From contig FLMG01003087.1 in assembly GCA_900088475.1 (NCBI GenBank), forward strand, positions 1-22,035: a DNA stretch of 22,035 nt, given 5' to 3'. This stretch comes from Hyphochytrium catenoides (lineage: Eukaryota > Sar > Hyphochytriomycetes > Hyphochytriales > Hyphochytriaceae). Below are positions 1-10,551 of the stretch, piece after piece. Position 1 is the first letter of the stretch; every line of letters starts with the position of its first letter. The translations under genes were made by a program, and so were the position numbers. Below the pieces are notes generated by a model. The model made no database searches. It was not told where the DNA came from and saw only the letters and a list, made by a program, of their open reading frames with translations.

Positions 1-168
1 TGACTGCAGCCGCCTCAGCACGATCTGCAGGCTTAGACCGCTTAGCAGTATCAGCTTTCTTTTCGCACCATGAGCCGCCGCAACTCGAGTGAAGTGAAAG
101 AATCTCTATCTTTCCGTCGTTGTTCGGCCACCTGCTGTAGGCGGGTGTCTGTCAGCTTAGCCTATGCA
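1..168. other. Left-edge stretch downstream of the ELMO gene; possible exon fragment
   Basis: This stretch lies beyond the stop codon of the minus-strand ELMO gene. On the minus strand, about 75-1 reads through to the window edge with protein-like composition (…EKKADTAKRSKPADRAEAA…) after a pyrimidine-rich run and a possible AG acceptor near 76. It could be an exon of a gene continuing to the left, but no upstream exon is visible in the roughly 90 bases before the ELMO stop. The plus strand is also open here up to a stop near 95, so this could instead be the end of a plus-strand gene. Neither reading can be decided from the window. Confidence 0.2.
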
Positions 169-2910
169 CTATTTTTCTTTCCGATCCTTGGCGATGTTGT
201 CTCCTGGTGTTAAGAGCTTGATAATAAACCGTGCACAAAGAAGTGAAAGTGCAGGGAGAATCCAGATGGGAGATGTGACCAGGAGAAAGATGGCCCAGGG
301 CCACATCTTAGGATCCTTCAGCGGAGTTGCAAGCCTATTCACACAGACAAGAATATCATAAGAACGTGCAAGAGGGATAGGAAGAGACTAAGTTGGTGAA
401 AGCAGAGGTATGAGGTTGATTAGAAGAGAGAAAGAGTAGATAATGGGGCTCAATGGCTAAATTAGGAATGGCAGAGCCACAAAATAGAGAAGACCCATCG
501 TCAAGAAAGATGCATTGACTTGACGAAAAGAGACGAAAAGACACACTTCTTGGGCGGTATTTGGGAAAGTTGAAGAGGGGGAAAAGGAGTACCAGCATGG
601 TTCTAGCAAAGACTGTCCTTGCAGAGACAGGCAGCGCACCATTCTCGCCAAACAGGAGCCACCTTAACCTCCATCGAGCGGATGTCCGACAACTTAGGCC
701 GCTGGCGTAGCAATGACATTGCTCTTCCCTGAGTATCCGAAAGCACCTATAGGAGGTTGGTCATTAACAGTAACAGCACGACGATAGAGGGGCATCAAGT
801 AAGAAGCATACAGGCTGTGCAGGCAGAAAGACATTGCGACCACAACCTGTTATGGAGTGTTTTTCACAGAATTGAGGAGAAGCAGGGAGGAAAGAAGAGT
901 TTGGGCAACGACGCATGTGAGACAGAGCATGAGGAGGCATAAAGAGACGAAGAGGAGAGCTGTGAACCTTATGGAAGCTCATAATATCAAAAGTCGGGTC
1001 GGTGGTAACTCTTTCCGCCCAGCAATCGTCCAAAATTAACAGAGATCGTGCGAAGAGTTCTGCCAATGCCACGTTGATAGGAGTCCGAGTAGAGACTCGA
1101 GAGAAGTTTTCAGCGGCGGCGCTCTGGGCCTCCTCCATCAACCCTGAAAAAGACTGGAGCTCTGGCCTACGGCGCAGTGGATTCTTTCTCTCGGCCTCCG
1201 AAAGCTTGTGGAAGGGCCACAGCAGCGGCCCACAAAGACAAAGGTAAGAGAAAGGCACACAGTGAAAACAGAATCTGCGTGGCTCAAGCCAAAGGAAAAG
1301 AGTTTGAAAGTAGATGCTGCCCGCTAAGGGAGAAGGGGATAGACGGTGGATGAAGGCAGAAGAGTACCTCTGTTCCGCAGCAAGGACAAGTCATCGGTAG
1401 GGGATCTTTCAGCTTCAGGTGACATGTGAGGATCTCGATGACATTAATTGCCGAGGCAGCCAAAGGATACTGGTTCTCTAAACAGATTCGCTGGACAACA
1501 AGGTGACAGTGAGAGGCAGTAATGGCATAAAGACGTGAGGATCACCTGTTTGCGCCTCGATTGCAAAGGACATGAAGGTAGTGAGGAAGCAGTAGAGCAG
1601 ATAGTTGAGAATGCAAGCTCTACTATACTATTGCCCCCCTTAGCGGTAGCCCTGTGTCATGTGTCTCTCTCTCTCTCTTCCACCTATAACTTCTGGCCAG
1701 AACACCAGAGGAAGGACCACGAGGGAGTTCATCCTCATCAGCAGGTGCCCTCATATTTGCTAGGTTCTCCCTACAAAAATTCCTATTCACTAAAGCCAAG
1801 TAACTGACCTTCATCTCGTCTGGAAAGTGCTCAGCAAAGTAGACCAACATCTGAAGCCCAAGAAAGCCTGCCGCACGAAAGTCGGTGGTGCAGTCTTCGG
1901 CCTGTCGTTCATGAACAAAGAGTATGATGGAAGGAGAGAAGGAGACAGTAGAGTGTCGGTAAACATTGCCGAAAAGATATCACAAAGACCAATCGGAAAG
2001 GCTAGAAAATAATGATCCAGACATGCGTAGACGTACAGCCTGTGTCGAGAGCCATCCTAAAGATTTGCGGATGGGGAGAAGGGAAGGAGGTAGAAGATGG
2101 AGAGTGCCGAAGAGGGGCACAGACAAAACGGAACCAGGAGCAGGGTTTACTGCTGCTAGAAGGTTTTAGCGGACCTGGAAGCCAAGCTGCTTCCACTTGG
2201 CATGCTTATGGCCGGGATAAGGCTCTTCAGTACCGAACATCCCAATCCAGAGCCGACGGAGGTGCTGCCGATGCTCTTAAAAATGGGGACAGACAACAGA
2301 GAGGAGCGATGATTACCGAGATAGATAGAGCAGACAATCTACATACGATCTAGAGTAGCCATCATAGTTCAGTTATTACGCTTGCTAGTCGGTTAGAACT
2401 GTTACCTTCATTCTCCAAGTCAAAAGCAACACTTGAGAGTGTTCGCAGCCTTTCAACTTCGTCCACCTGGTGCAGCACTTAGCAGGTCATGCCAGGCAAT
2501 AGCGTGAAGAGCCCACTTACAATGGTTCGAGACCAGGAAAGACGAGATGGAAGCGAGAATCATATAGACGTAGAGAGAGAGAAAGAGAAAGAGGACGAAA
2601 GACGTTGAGAGAAGGAGAGAGAGGTATTGAATAAGAGAGAATGGAAATTGCGAGGAACAAGCTAGAGGAGAGGAAAGAGACAGCAGGAGGCCAGATTCAT
2701 TCGTGCGCACTCAGTAGCTCAAATGATGAGCCTCACCACCGCAGTGCTTGCTAGATCATCGTAATCCCGGAATCGCGGTCCGCCACAGATAGAGCTGCAC
2801 AGAGACTCTTGCGCTCCTAGCTCCTCCTTCCTTTGCCTTCGGATCAATGGCTCTCTCTGGGCCTCTTCCTCTCTCCGTTCTGCTATAGTGACGTTCTCTT
2901 CTCTACCCAT
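169..2910 (-). CDS. ELMO-domain protein (ELMOD type) with predicted C-terminal membrane segment
   Basis: Minus-strand gene rebuilt as eight exons: 2910-2737, 2466-2406, 2275-2175, 1901-1809, 1490-1368, 1204-968, 746-640, 334-169 (353 aa). All junctions keep phase. ELMO-domain proteins act as GTPase-activating proteins for Arl2/Arl3-type GTPases, or in Rac activation with DOCK. The family signature crosses exons 3-4: WKQLGFQAEDCTTDFRAAG, residues 106-124, with Arg121 at the invariant GAP arginine; then GLQMLVYF, YPLAASAINV (151-160), ELFARSLLILDDCW in exon 6 and FHKVLSDT at the exon 6/7 joint. The start ATG has A at -3 and G at +4, but the frame stays open upstream, so an extra 5' exon is possible. 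Exon 8 adds a hydrophobic stretch (about 310-340) and a basic tail. If the exon 7 donor is not used, the protein would stop at 603 with 310 aa. The domain is certain; both ends are less so. Confidence 0.85.
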
Positions 2911-3114
2911 CGTGATAGTAGGCTGCCCGGGCCCAATGCCTCGTGGGTTGAACCTTTCAAGAGACTCCGAGAGTTGTTGATCTTGACGGACACCTTGCTT
3001 GAAGGCCCATACCTTTCCCTTCTTAGCTCTTCTCCAGCCCGTCACCAGGCTTTTCTTCGCAGCGAACCCGCCGATTTATTATTATGTGGGCTCTGTCTGT
3101 CTTCATCGTCTTGC

Positions 3115-3164
3115 AGTCTCTCTGTCTCTCTGTCTCTCTCTCTCTGTCTCTCTCTCTCTCTCTG
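3115..3164 (+). repeat. CT-rich microsatellite
   Basis: Mostly (CT)n with interspersed TGT, lying upstream of the TPR gene in the divergent promoter region. Low-complexity Ser/Leu/Cys/Val open frames across it are artefacts of the repeat. Confidence 0.85.
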
Positions 3165-3256
3165 GAGTTGAAGTTCCTTGCAATGCCATTCTAGCCGCTA
3201 ACGACTATCTGAAGGATCAGAATTCATAGCTTTGTTGCTGTGCCAGTCTACATGTG

Positions 3257-3411
3257 TCTTTCCCTCTCTCTCCCTCTCTCTGTTTCTCTCTCTCTCTCTG
3301 TTTCTCTCTCTCTGTTTCTCTCTCTCTGTTTCTCTCTCGTTCTATCTCTTCTGTCTTCTCGCTCTCTGTCTCTCTCTGTCCTCTCTCTCGTTCTCGCTCT
3401 CTCTCTCTTTC
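3257..3411 (+). repeat. CT-rich microsatellite with period-14 subrepeats
   Basis: A long pyrimidine tract of (CT)n runs broken by TGTTT. Between about 3280 and 3340 it is nearly periodic in 14-base units of the form TTTCTCTCTCTCTG. It ends about 230 bases before the TPR start codon. It may be a promoter element (GA/CT tracts often are) or only slippage-prone DNA. Confidence 0.85.
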
Positions 3412-3639
3412 GAGTTAGAAAGCTTTATTTGTCTTCTACACGTGCGTTTTACTTCTGAAAGCACTTCAGCCCCAAGTCCGAGAGACACTTTGAGCTACTC
3501 GCAGTCTGCTCCACCATCTCCTCCCCGCTCTGAGAAGTGAGCGTCTTCTTCCTCTGCCCTCGTCTAGGCCGACCTGTGCCACACCTACTCTCCCTCTCTC
3601 TCTTCTATATATTAGAGCCTCGCTGCGCCGTGCTGTGTG

Positions 3640-4875
3640 ATGGCTAGCCCGGAAGTACAACCGGCAGCTCGCCGTTCAGGGCCTCTCACGACTGAGGCCA
3701 AGGTCGAGAAGGCGGAGGCTCTGAAGACAGAAGGGAATCAGTTGGTGAAGCAGCAGAACTATAAGAAAGCTATTGTCAAATATAGTCAGGTACCTAGTGC
3801 CCAGCCCTCTAGCCAACTCCCAGTTTCCTAATAGTTGGATTTGTCCTCCTTCCTATTGTCGTTACTTCTCTGTTTATCTGATCTGTCTGCTGTCTGTCTG
3901 TCTTGCTTGCCTTCTCCCTCTCTCTCACGACCACGCTGTCTCTCACTTGTAGAGTCCTTTTCTGTCTCTCTCTAGTACTACCCCGTGTGCTCAGCCGAGA
4001 CCTATTCTCCTCTTCCAGGTTTTCGCGTACATCAACGGCTTGGACTTTGAGAACTCAGGCCTTAGCCAGTACAGCAGCGCTCTCAAGCGAGAGCCTCTAG
4101 CAGAGGCAAGTTTGAACTGACTCCCGCTCAGTTATGACTCCGACCCTCTCGCTTTCCTTTCCTTCCCCATTCCAGTGCAATTCTCACGTTATGTCCCTTT
4201 CCACCGTCTATCAACGCTCTGCTAGCGCTCTTGGTATCTGGCTCTTTCTTTGGCTCAATCTCCCTCCGAGAGACGACTTCTGACTTGCGGTTGACGGGCT
4301 GCCGTGTCTCCTTTGCAGGACCTTAAGGCTAAGTGTGAGGCCCTGCGAGTGTCCTGCTGGTCAAACATCTCCCTTTGTCATCTTCAGCTGCGGCAGTGGG
4401 ATGAAGCTTTGCGCTATTCAAACAAAGTGCTGGAGGTGGACCCCAAGAATGTAAAGAATGGCTTTAGAAAGGGACAATGCCTCATGGAGCTCGGAGACCT
4501 GGAAAGAGCTAAGGTAAGAGCAATATCTCTCTCTCTTCTCTCTCTTCGCGCTTGGTTGAGATTATAGAAGTATAAACGTATTAGGATAAAGCTCTTGGTG
4601 CTACACCAGCTATGGAATCCTCTAGCGGCCACGCCTATAGTGTCTTCATTCAATGCTTCTGCGGAGCCCCTCTCCCTCTCTCGTAATTGCCATTCGTTTT
4701 CGTCTCTTCATCCGGTGGACCTCACCTATGCTTTTAGACTTTCCTTGACCAGGCAATCGCAAACTCTCCAAACGATGCTACTGTCCTCTCCGCGCAACGG
4801 CGGCTAAAAGGCATGATGAGAGAGCAAAAAGAGAAGGAGAAGCGGCTGTATGCGAAGGCGTTCGGTCAGGGATGA
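3640..4875 (+). CDS. Small TPR co-chaperone with dicarboxylate clamp (FKBP/STI1-like TPR, no PPIase domain)
   Basis: Four exons: 3640-3789, 4019-4105, 4319-4513, 4753-4875, giving 184 aa, all in phase 0. The start ATG has G at -3 and +4. The protein is essentially one three-repeat TPR domain. The residues that bind the C-terminal EEVD of Hsp90/Hsp70 in clamp-type TPRs all appear: Lys and Asn in LKTEGNQLVKQQNY, Asn in CWSNISLCHLQL, and Lys and Arg in VKNGFRKGQC. The last exon ends with a charged helix (REQKEKEKRLYAKAFGQG), like the end of FKBP-type and AIP-type immunophilins (K…YAKMF). No FKBP or other catalytic domain precedes the TPRs; only about 22 residues do. The second intron has a GC donor (GAG|GCAAGT). 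The gene is convergent with SAS-6. I infer an Hsp90/Hsp70 adaptor; the client is unknown. Confidence 0.85.
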
Positions 4876-5239
4876 CACAGCCATCAGGAAGAGGGGCACT
4901 TGTGCAAAATTGTTTGTGAATTCTCCCACTCTGGGTCTCTCAAGCTTTGTCCGCTTGAGGTGCCGTCTTTTAAGGCCAAGGCTTTCAAGCCAAAAGCTGG
5001 GAACAAGCTTTTTGTCTCCTTTCTCCATTGTGCCTACGACTTTGCTCGGAGAGGATCGGATAGCGCACACATATAATATAATCACTGATATAGTACTTTA
5101 CGAAATCTGTACATGGACAACCTCTTACTGTTACAGAGCTTGGGACATGGTCTATGGTGCACACGACTAGACAGACAAGCTTCCATGCCCTGCTGCCTCT
5201 CCAGCCTCTCTTGACCTCTTCTTTTTGGCTTCATCTTCT
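4876..5239. other. Convergent intergenic region between the TPR and SAS-6 stops
   Basis: These 364 bases should hold the 3' UTRs of both genes. A short AT-rich patch at about 5070-5100 (ATATAATATAATC) is the only notable composition change and could lie near the polyadenylation sites. No canonical AATAAA was spotted for either gene, and no coding exon is supported. Confidence 0.5.
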
Positions 5240-8200
5240 TCAAGGGGAGATCCGTCGTCCTTCCAGAGAGAAAGCCATTCTATCCCTTGTTCCCAGCGGT
5301 GTGCTGGGAGATGGAGACGTGTATTTGTCAAACTTTAGCGAGGAGGTTCCAAGGGCTCCAAGACCTTCCTCCTAGTATGTTGGGTAGGGAAGGGGACGTC
5401 GCCCAAAGGGTTCCATGGTAGAAGGAAGGGCATGTCAGAAAGAACGGTCGAGAGAAGCCAGTGGCACTCGCAGGTAGAAATTCTAGAAAGTAAATACAAA
5501 GAGATCAGGAGACCAAAGAGTCAAGATCCCCGCAGAAGGAGTTTCTTTATAGACCATGAACAGCACTGAATCGGATCTACTTACCCATGATGCCGTAGGT
5601 GAGGAAGACGGTTTGAGGTCCAACGGAGAGACTGAAGGCTTAAAGGTATAAGCAGTGGACGACGGCTTGGTCCGAGACCGATTCAATTGCAGCTCGTTAA
5701 TCTCCTTATTCAACCACGCTATGACTGGGAGATATGTGAAGGTGATGTTAGATGCACCTTCGATATGTGCAAGGGAGCTCTACTAGGGCTTTCTAGCTTG
5801 CTGTCATTTGTCCCCTTCGCCCTAGTCTGCTTGCTTCGTACTTCCTGCCTCTGTTAGGCGTTACATTCTCACCTTGCTGGTTTGACTGCAGTAGCTTGTT
5901 CCCCTCCGCAAGCTTTGAGTTTGCGCTCTGAAGGTCAGCCTATGGACGATGGTCAGAGGCAGGACAACCAAATGCATCCTTTGCTCACTCCCTACCTTCA
6001 GACGCTCCGCCTCATCTTCCTTCTCCTTGCTCTGTGACTCTAGGGCAGTCATTTGCTTGGTGATCGTCCTGATTTCTTTTTCTCTCTCCTGAATGGCCTG
6101 TTCTTGTTGCTTGATGACCAAAGAGCGAGTCTTTAATTTGCTCTTGAGCGTTCGATGATCTGCCTGATACTTTTGAATGATCTCGTTGCCCTAGAAATGG
6201 GTGTGTGGGAGTGAACGGATAAACGTAGCTTAGAACGCTAGAGGAGAGAAGAGGGGCGTCCCTAGGAAAGATCTCGGGAGCGGCCTTAGAGGAGCCTCCA
6301 AGCTAGCCCTCGCTATTCACCATGACAAACCTTATTAATCTCTTGGATGCTCGCTTCCAGTTTCTCTTGCAGCTTCGCATAGTTCTCCTTGTACAGCTTG
6401 AGAGACTCATCGAAGTTCAACTGAGGGAATAGGTAAGTAGCACAGAACGATGAGGCAAGCTCAGGCATGGCGGAGGCAGTAGACCCAGTACCGTTGGTCT
6501 TACCTTGTGTGACTCTGCTGTCTGTACTATTGACGTCATTTTATCTATCATCTCTTCCTTATCGCGCACCTGCGAGAGCGAAGGATGACGGACGAATGGA
6601 GGTTACGCAAACACTTTATGAGGAAGATAGCGGCTTAAGCAGCAAATTCCTCTTAGCACAGGAGGCGGAGTAGACAGAAGATTTGATAGCTTAGAGATAT
6701 GAAACATGGAACGGAGAGGACAAAGTTCATCCTTTACAGAGACAAAGAAAGGGAGCCGGTAGAGAAGAAGAACAAAAGGAGCAGACCGAGAAGAGACGGA
6801 GAACAGAGTTGGCAGACGGAGGCAGCGGTCCTCTCTAGGAGCTTACCTTCTGTTGCAAGGTCGCCATTTCCAGCTTTTGCTGATTTAGCTTTTTCTCAAG
6901 CTCAAATCGCTCCCTTTCCCCTTCAGACAGCTGCGCTCTTGCCATGTCTAGATCAGCTTTACACCGCTCGTAAGCCCGGTTGACCTCATCCAAGCGATTG
7001 CGCAGCTGGCTCTCCTTGTTTTGGCTAGAGAGTTTCCCTTCTGTCAGGCCCTTGTTCTGTTGCTCGTATGAAGAGAGCGCCTCTCGAAGCTCTGCTATCT
7101 ACGTGGCACAGGGCAAGGACGAGACGAAGAAACGAGAGGGAAACCGTAATTGTAAGTTTTGAGTGCTTAGCAGCGTCATTCTTATGGCAACGAAGTTATC
7201 TCTTACCGTCTTCTCTGATTTTTGTCGTAGTTCTCTCAACTCTTGCTGGTGCCTCTCTTGCATTTGTTCGGATGCCTGTAGGGCCTTCTCTTTCTAGCAA
7301 GGACCAAGGTTACGCAATCAACAGGCAATAGATAGAGGTTAGTTCCAATAGAGCTCAGATGTAGTCAAACCAGCTATTTTTGCAGAGTAAAAGGGGATAT
7401 ATGTTGGCTAACGAGCAAATTTGTACGAAGAAGTTAGGGAGTAAAGACCCGCTCCTTGTTTCAAAGGCTATATGTGGCCACCACCGATTCAGAGCGGCCA
7501 CAGCGGATGAAGTAGAAAGACAGGCAGACAGCACAGTCAAACATTGGAGCTAAAAATGGTTTCACACAGAAGACAGTGTTGCTGGGCCAATGAGGGTCTT
7601 TACGTTGCACCAACCTGCTCATTCAGTTTGGCATTGTAATCAAGCTTTAACTGCTTCATCTCCAGCTCGCGCTGATCTGTCATTTCTCTGGCGGTCTCCA
7701 CTGCTGTCTTGGCCTCCTCCTTCGCCAAGCGCAGTTCTCTTTCTGAGCGGGAGAGCTGCTGTGAAAGCTTTTGGTTCTGATGCTAGAACGTCAGGAAGGC
7801 ATGGACAGTCAGATCCCTTGCACAGCATACCCATAGAGAGGCCATCAGCAAAGTTCAATAAGAAATAAAAACAGAGGAAGGCATAGACAATAGCAGCAAG
7901 AAGATTCTGGCAGATTCTAACTCGCATGAAGAGGTAAAAATGTCTTTTACTCCTTCAACCTTCCTAACCATCGCCAAGCTTACCTTAATCTGCCCCAGTC
8001 TGTCCGCCAGGTACTTCTTCACTGTAAGGTCATTACCGGGCCTGAACTTGAGCGACAGATGCGTCAGCTGTTTGAACAAGTTTGCCTCCACTATGCTGAA
8101 GATGGCATGTCCCGAGGTATTCCGATTGTTCAGTACTGCCAGAAACCTAGGGATAGGAAGAGACATTGTGCATTGTCAGACGAGGGGGATGGATGCGGGC

Positions 8201-9030
8201 AAAAGAGTTGGAGACATCTCAATGATGTTTTCATCAACTAAAAAGCCATGAGAAAGGTCACAAGGGACAGGCAGTGGGACATTCATCGCTCCAAGCGATA
8301 AGAGGGTCCAGGCAGAGGATGAGCCGAGAGAGAGAAGAGGAAAGATAGAAGTGACCTCTACCCATCATCCCTTCTGTGGGCTACCTGTGTGAAGACCCAA
8401 TGCCTGCCGATGCCACAGAGATAGAGGAGGCGTTACATTCGGGAGGATCTCCACTACTTTTCTCTTCCACGCAAAGGAGCAAGAGCTCTATGAACTTGGA
8501 GGCAAAGGCGGAGAAGTCCACGAGTAGCTTCTGGTCGTTCTTCAGCTCGTGGAACTCTTCCTCACTGACATCCAAGGTGAAAAGGAATAGTGAGTCATCC
8601 TCGTCAGTGATCTCAATGTGCAGAAGCCGCTCCTTTGTCCCCCGTGCAGCCTGCTGAAAGACGTGAGAGATGTCAGGACGATATGAGGAGCTAAGAATGA
8701 ACGGGAGGCACACCGCCGCGCTGAACAGCTAAACCAGCGAGACAGTAGGGTGCAATCCGTAGCAGGAGAAAACGGGAGATTAAAGACAGGCATAATAGAT
8801 GTCGCAGAGCGAGCAGAGGCAGAAGCAATCCCAAAGACAGTCGTTGGTTCTCCAGCACAAGGGACGAATCTCTGGCGTATTGAAGGTTAGATAGCAGTGG
8901 GGCTCACCCTGTGGCCATTAAGCACCCTCAGCCTCAAGTCTGCGCTGCGCTCTTCTCTGTCCGCCAGCTGAAGCAGAATAGGTACCGGCTCATCGAAGAG
9001 AGGGGTCTCCCGCTCGTACTCTTCCACCAT
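5240..9030 (-). CDS. SAS6: Spindle assembly abnormal protein 6 (SAS-6), centriole cartwheel protein
   Basis: Twelve exons on minus: 9030-8908, 8653-8385, 8146-7984, 7782-7615, 7293-7207, 7098-6847, 6569-6504, 6420-6331, 6190-5996, 5927-5873, 5724-5585, 5371-5240. The product is 579 aa, close to known SAS-6 proteins (about 560-660). SAS-6 dimers form the ninefold hub of the centriole cartwheel. Residues 1-165 form the globular head: [33 protein letters not shown] and [20 protein letters not shown]. Phe155 (NLF) sits at the hydrophobic residue used for head-head oligomerisation. Residues about 186-490 are Glu/Lys/Gln-rich coiled coil; [20 protein letters not shown] (407-426) and [11 protein letters not shown] (490-500) match conserved coiled-coil landmarks. 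The tail is Ser/Pro-rich ([11 protein letters not shown]). The start ATG has A at -3 and G at +4. The exon 2 donor (GTAGCC) is weak but gives the right phase. Confidence 0.93.
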
Positions 9031-10551
9031 CCTAGCCAATAATGTTAAGAAAGCTTCTCTCTTGCCTCTCTCTGCTCTTCTCTTGAAAGGAGATGAGAGA
9101 TCTCAGCAGCTGATCGACGGCAGTATTTTGACAAGCGGCTCGGAGATTGTCTGACCGACTAACAGCCCCAAGAGAAGTGTCTCCTGACTCCTGACAGCGG
9201 CTGTTAACTGTGCTCTTCTCGCTGCTGTCTCTCTCTTTCTCTCTCTCTCCCTTCCTCTCTCGTTGCTCTCAAGTGAGTTGCTCCTTCTGCTGCCAAGCCT
9301 AAAAACGCCGCCTGGCCTTCCGCGCGAAGAGAACTGATGTGCAGCAAATTCAAAACCTTGTACGTTAGCGGCTCTAACGCTGTTACAAAACTGGTAGTTA
9401 CCCTTTTGGACGAGCAAATTTCACGAAAGTCCGACATATTAACAGGGCCTTACAACCTCATATGGTAGATAAAGGGTTTAGACCACTTAGGCGGTTTATA
9501 CCGGCCACTGGGCGACAGCAGGAAGGTGAAGGCCTCGTGTTCTTGAGGCGCTGCCCCCAAGCGGCGCCGCTCCGGTCTGCTCAGGGTAACTCACTATCAA
9601 AGGAGATCCGCGATGGCGATGATGCTAAAGCAGCAGCCAGCAGGAGCCTCGGGGCAAGAGAAGAAGGAGGAAGATGGGAGAGACGATGAAGAAGAACAAT
9701 GAGGAGAAGAGAGAAGAGGAGGAGCAAGCTGCGCATTGTCTCATAGAGAGTAAGGCTAAAAGTATCTCATAGAATAGAAGGGATGATAAAAGGCTGAAAG
9801 GATAACGAGGAGATAAGCTGCGTGAAAGTTCGAAGAAGAAGCAGAGGAGACGTAGTCAGGAAAGCAGTAACTTGATGCAAACTCTATCTGATGCAACTCC
9901 ATCAATAGCTGCTCCTCCTCTTGTGCACCTCTTCTCTTATAAACGACGACGGAGGACAAGTAATAAAAAAAATAGGCGGAGACTACAAAGCGGCGGTCCT
10001 GCTGCGGGGCTAACCCATTGCAAGAGACACCTAATGAGAGTACCAGGCAGGAGAAAAGTCAAGCTCCTGCTTTAGCATGCCCCTCTAAAGAGCCTGATAC
10101 GTCATCCTCCTTACTTCGTCTTTGGAGCCCACTAGTGCTTAGAAGGAAAGTCCAGGGGGCAGTCGATCGGCGGACCCTGGGAGCTGGCAATACACGTCAT
10201 AACGGAGGAAAGGGGAGGATAGGTTCTGTTAGGAAAGAACCTTGTTACAGCTGCCGCCTTATCTCTATAAAGGTTATCATCATAGTTAAATGCCACCTGC
10301 GGGCTGCCCTTAGATGGACTTCCCTGCGCTAAACTCTATAACTTAGACGCTTTCCTACGGGAGTCTCGCCTTACACCTTCACTATCCGGAGCGACTGCAA
10401 ACCAAGGAACCTCTAAGGGAAAGACTGAGATCAAGCATCATAGACGACCGCCACTTAGAGTAACTCCAAAGGCTAGTCTGTCCCTAGTTAGCTCTCCCAG
10501 TGAGTGACCCGCAGACCCTTCTGCCGTTCCGACGAAGAAATGCTTCTTCTA
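9031..10551. other. Long region upstream of SAS-6 with no supported gene
   Basis: Upstream of the minus-strand SAS-6 gene. It should contain the SAS-6 promoter and 5' UTR. It holds CT/GA-rich patches (about 9225-9270 and 9640-9730) and several short open frames on both strands, including a 25-codon plus-strand ATG frame at 9613. None has family similarity I recognise or convincing splice-site continuity. At 1.5 kb without a clear gene it is unusual for this compact window, so an undetected gene or non-coding RNA is possible. Confidence 0.4.

Larger units (their letters stand above)
2911..3639. promoter_or_regulatory. Divergent intergenic region between the ELMO and TPR genes
   Basis: The two start codons face away from each other, so both promoters (and the 5' UTRs) should lie in these 729 bases. 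Most of 3115-3411 is CT-rich simple sequence on the plus strand. Just before the TPR ATG is a short TATATATTAG run (3606-3615), which might be a TATA-like element but is only about 30 bases from the start codon. No separate gene is supported. Long open frames here are made of the CT repeats. Confidence 0.45.

Noticed and set aside
692-704. A 12-base match (CTTAGGCCGCTG) shared with about 16179-16190.
   Set aside because: Matches of this length are expected by chance in 22 kb. One copy is in ELMO coding sequence and the other in a uL11m intron.
603-746. An ELMO gene ending at the in-frame TAG at 603 (310 aa).
   Set aside because: Kept only as an alternative. A phase-2 donor at 639 and the exon 334-169 give a more protein-like C-terminus, and no other gene accounts for that exon in the short space available.
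764-1258. A 164-codon minus-strand open frame read as one gene.
   Set aside because: It is one true ELMO exon (1204-968) plus intron sequence at both ends.
2524-2534. A perfect match to the tRNA B-box pattern (GGTTCGAGACC).
   Set aside because: No matching D arm, anticodon arm or acceptor stem flanks it. It lies in an intron of the minus-strand ELMO gene.
2833-3171. A 112-codon plus-strand frame rich in Ser and Leu.
   Set aside because: It is antisense to ELMO exon 1 and continues only through CT repeats.
3232-3540. Plus-strand open frames across the CT tract.
   Set aside because: Repeat-derived Ser/Leu/Phe strings with no family similarity.
9450-9594. A minus-strand frame of about 44 codons with protein-like composition (…FTFLLSPSGRYKPPKWSKPF…).
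   Set aside because: No start codon, no clear flanking exons and no recognised family. It could be an exon but cannot be supported.
10018-10332. A 104-codon plus-strand frame in the SAS-6/KBP spacer.
   Set aside because: Mixed low-quality composition, no ATG-led Kozak support and no family. The opposite strand is comparably open over part of it, as expected by chance.
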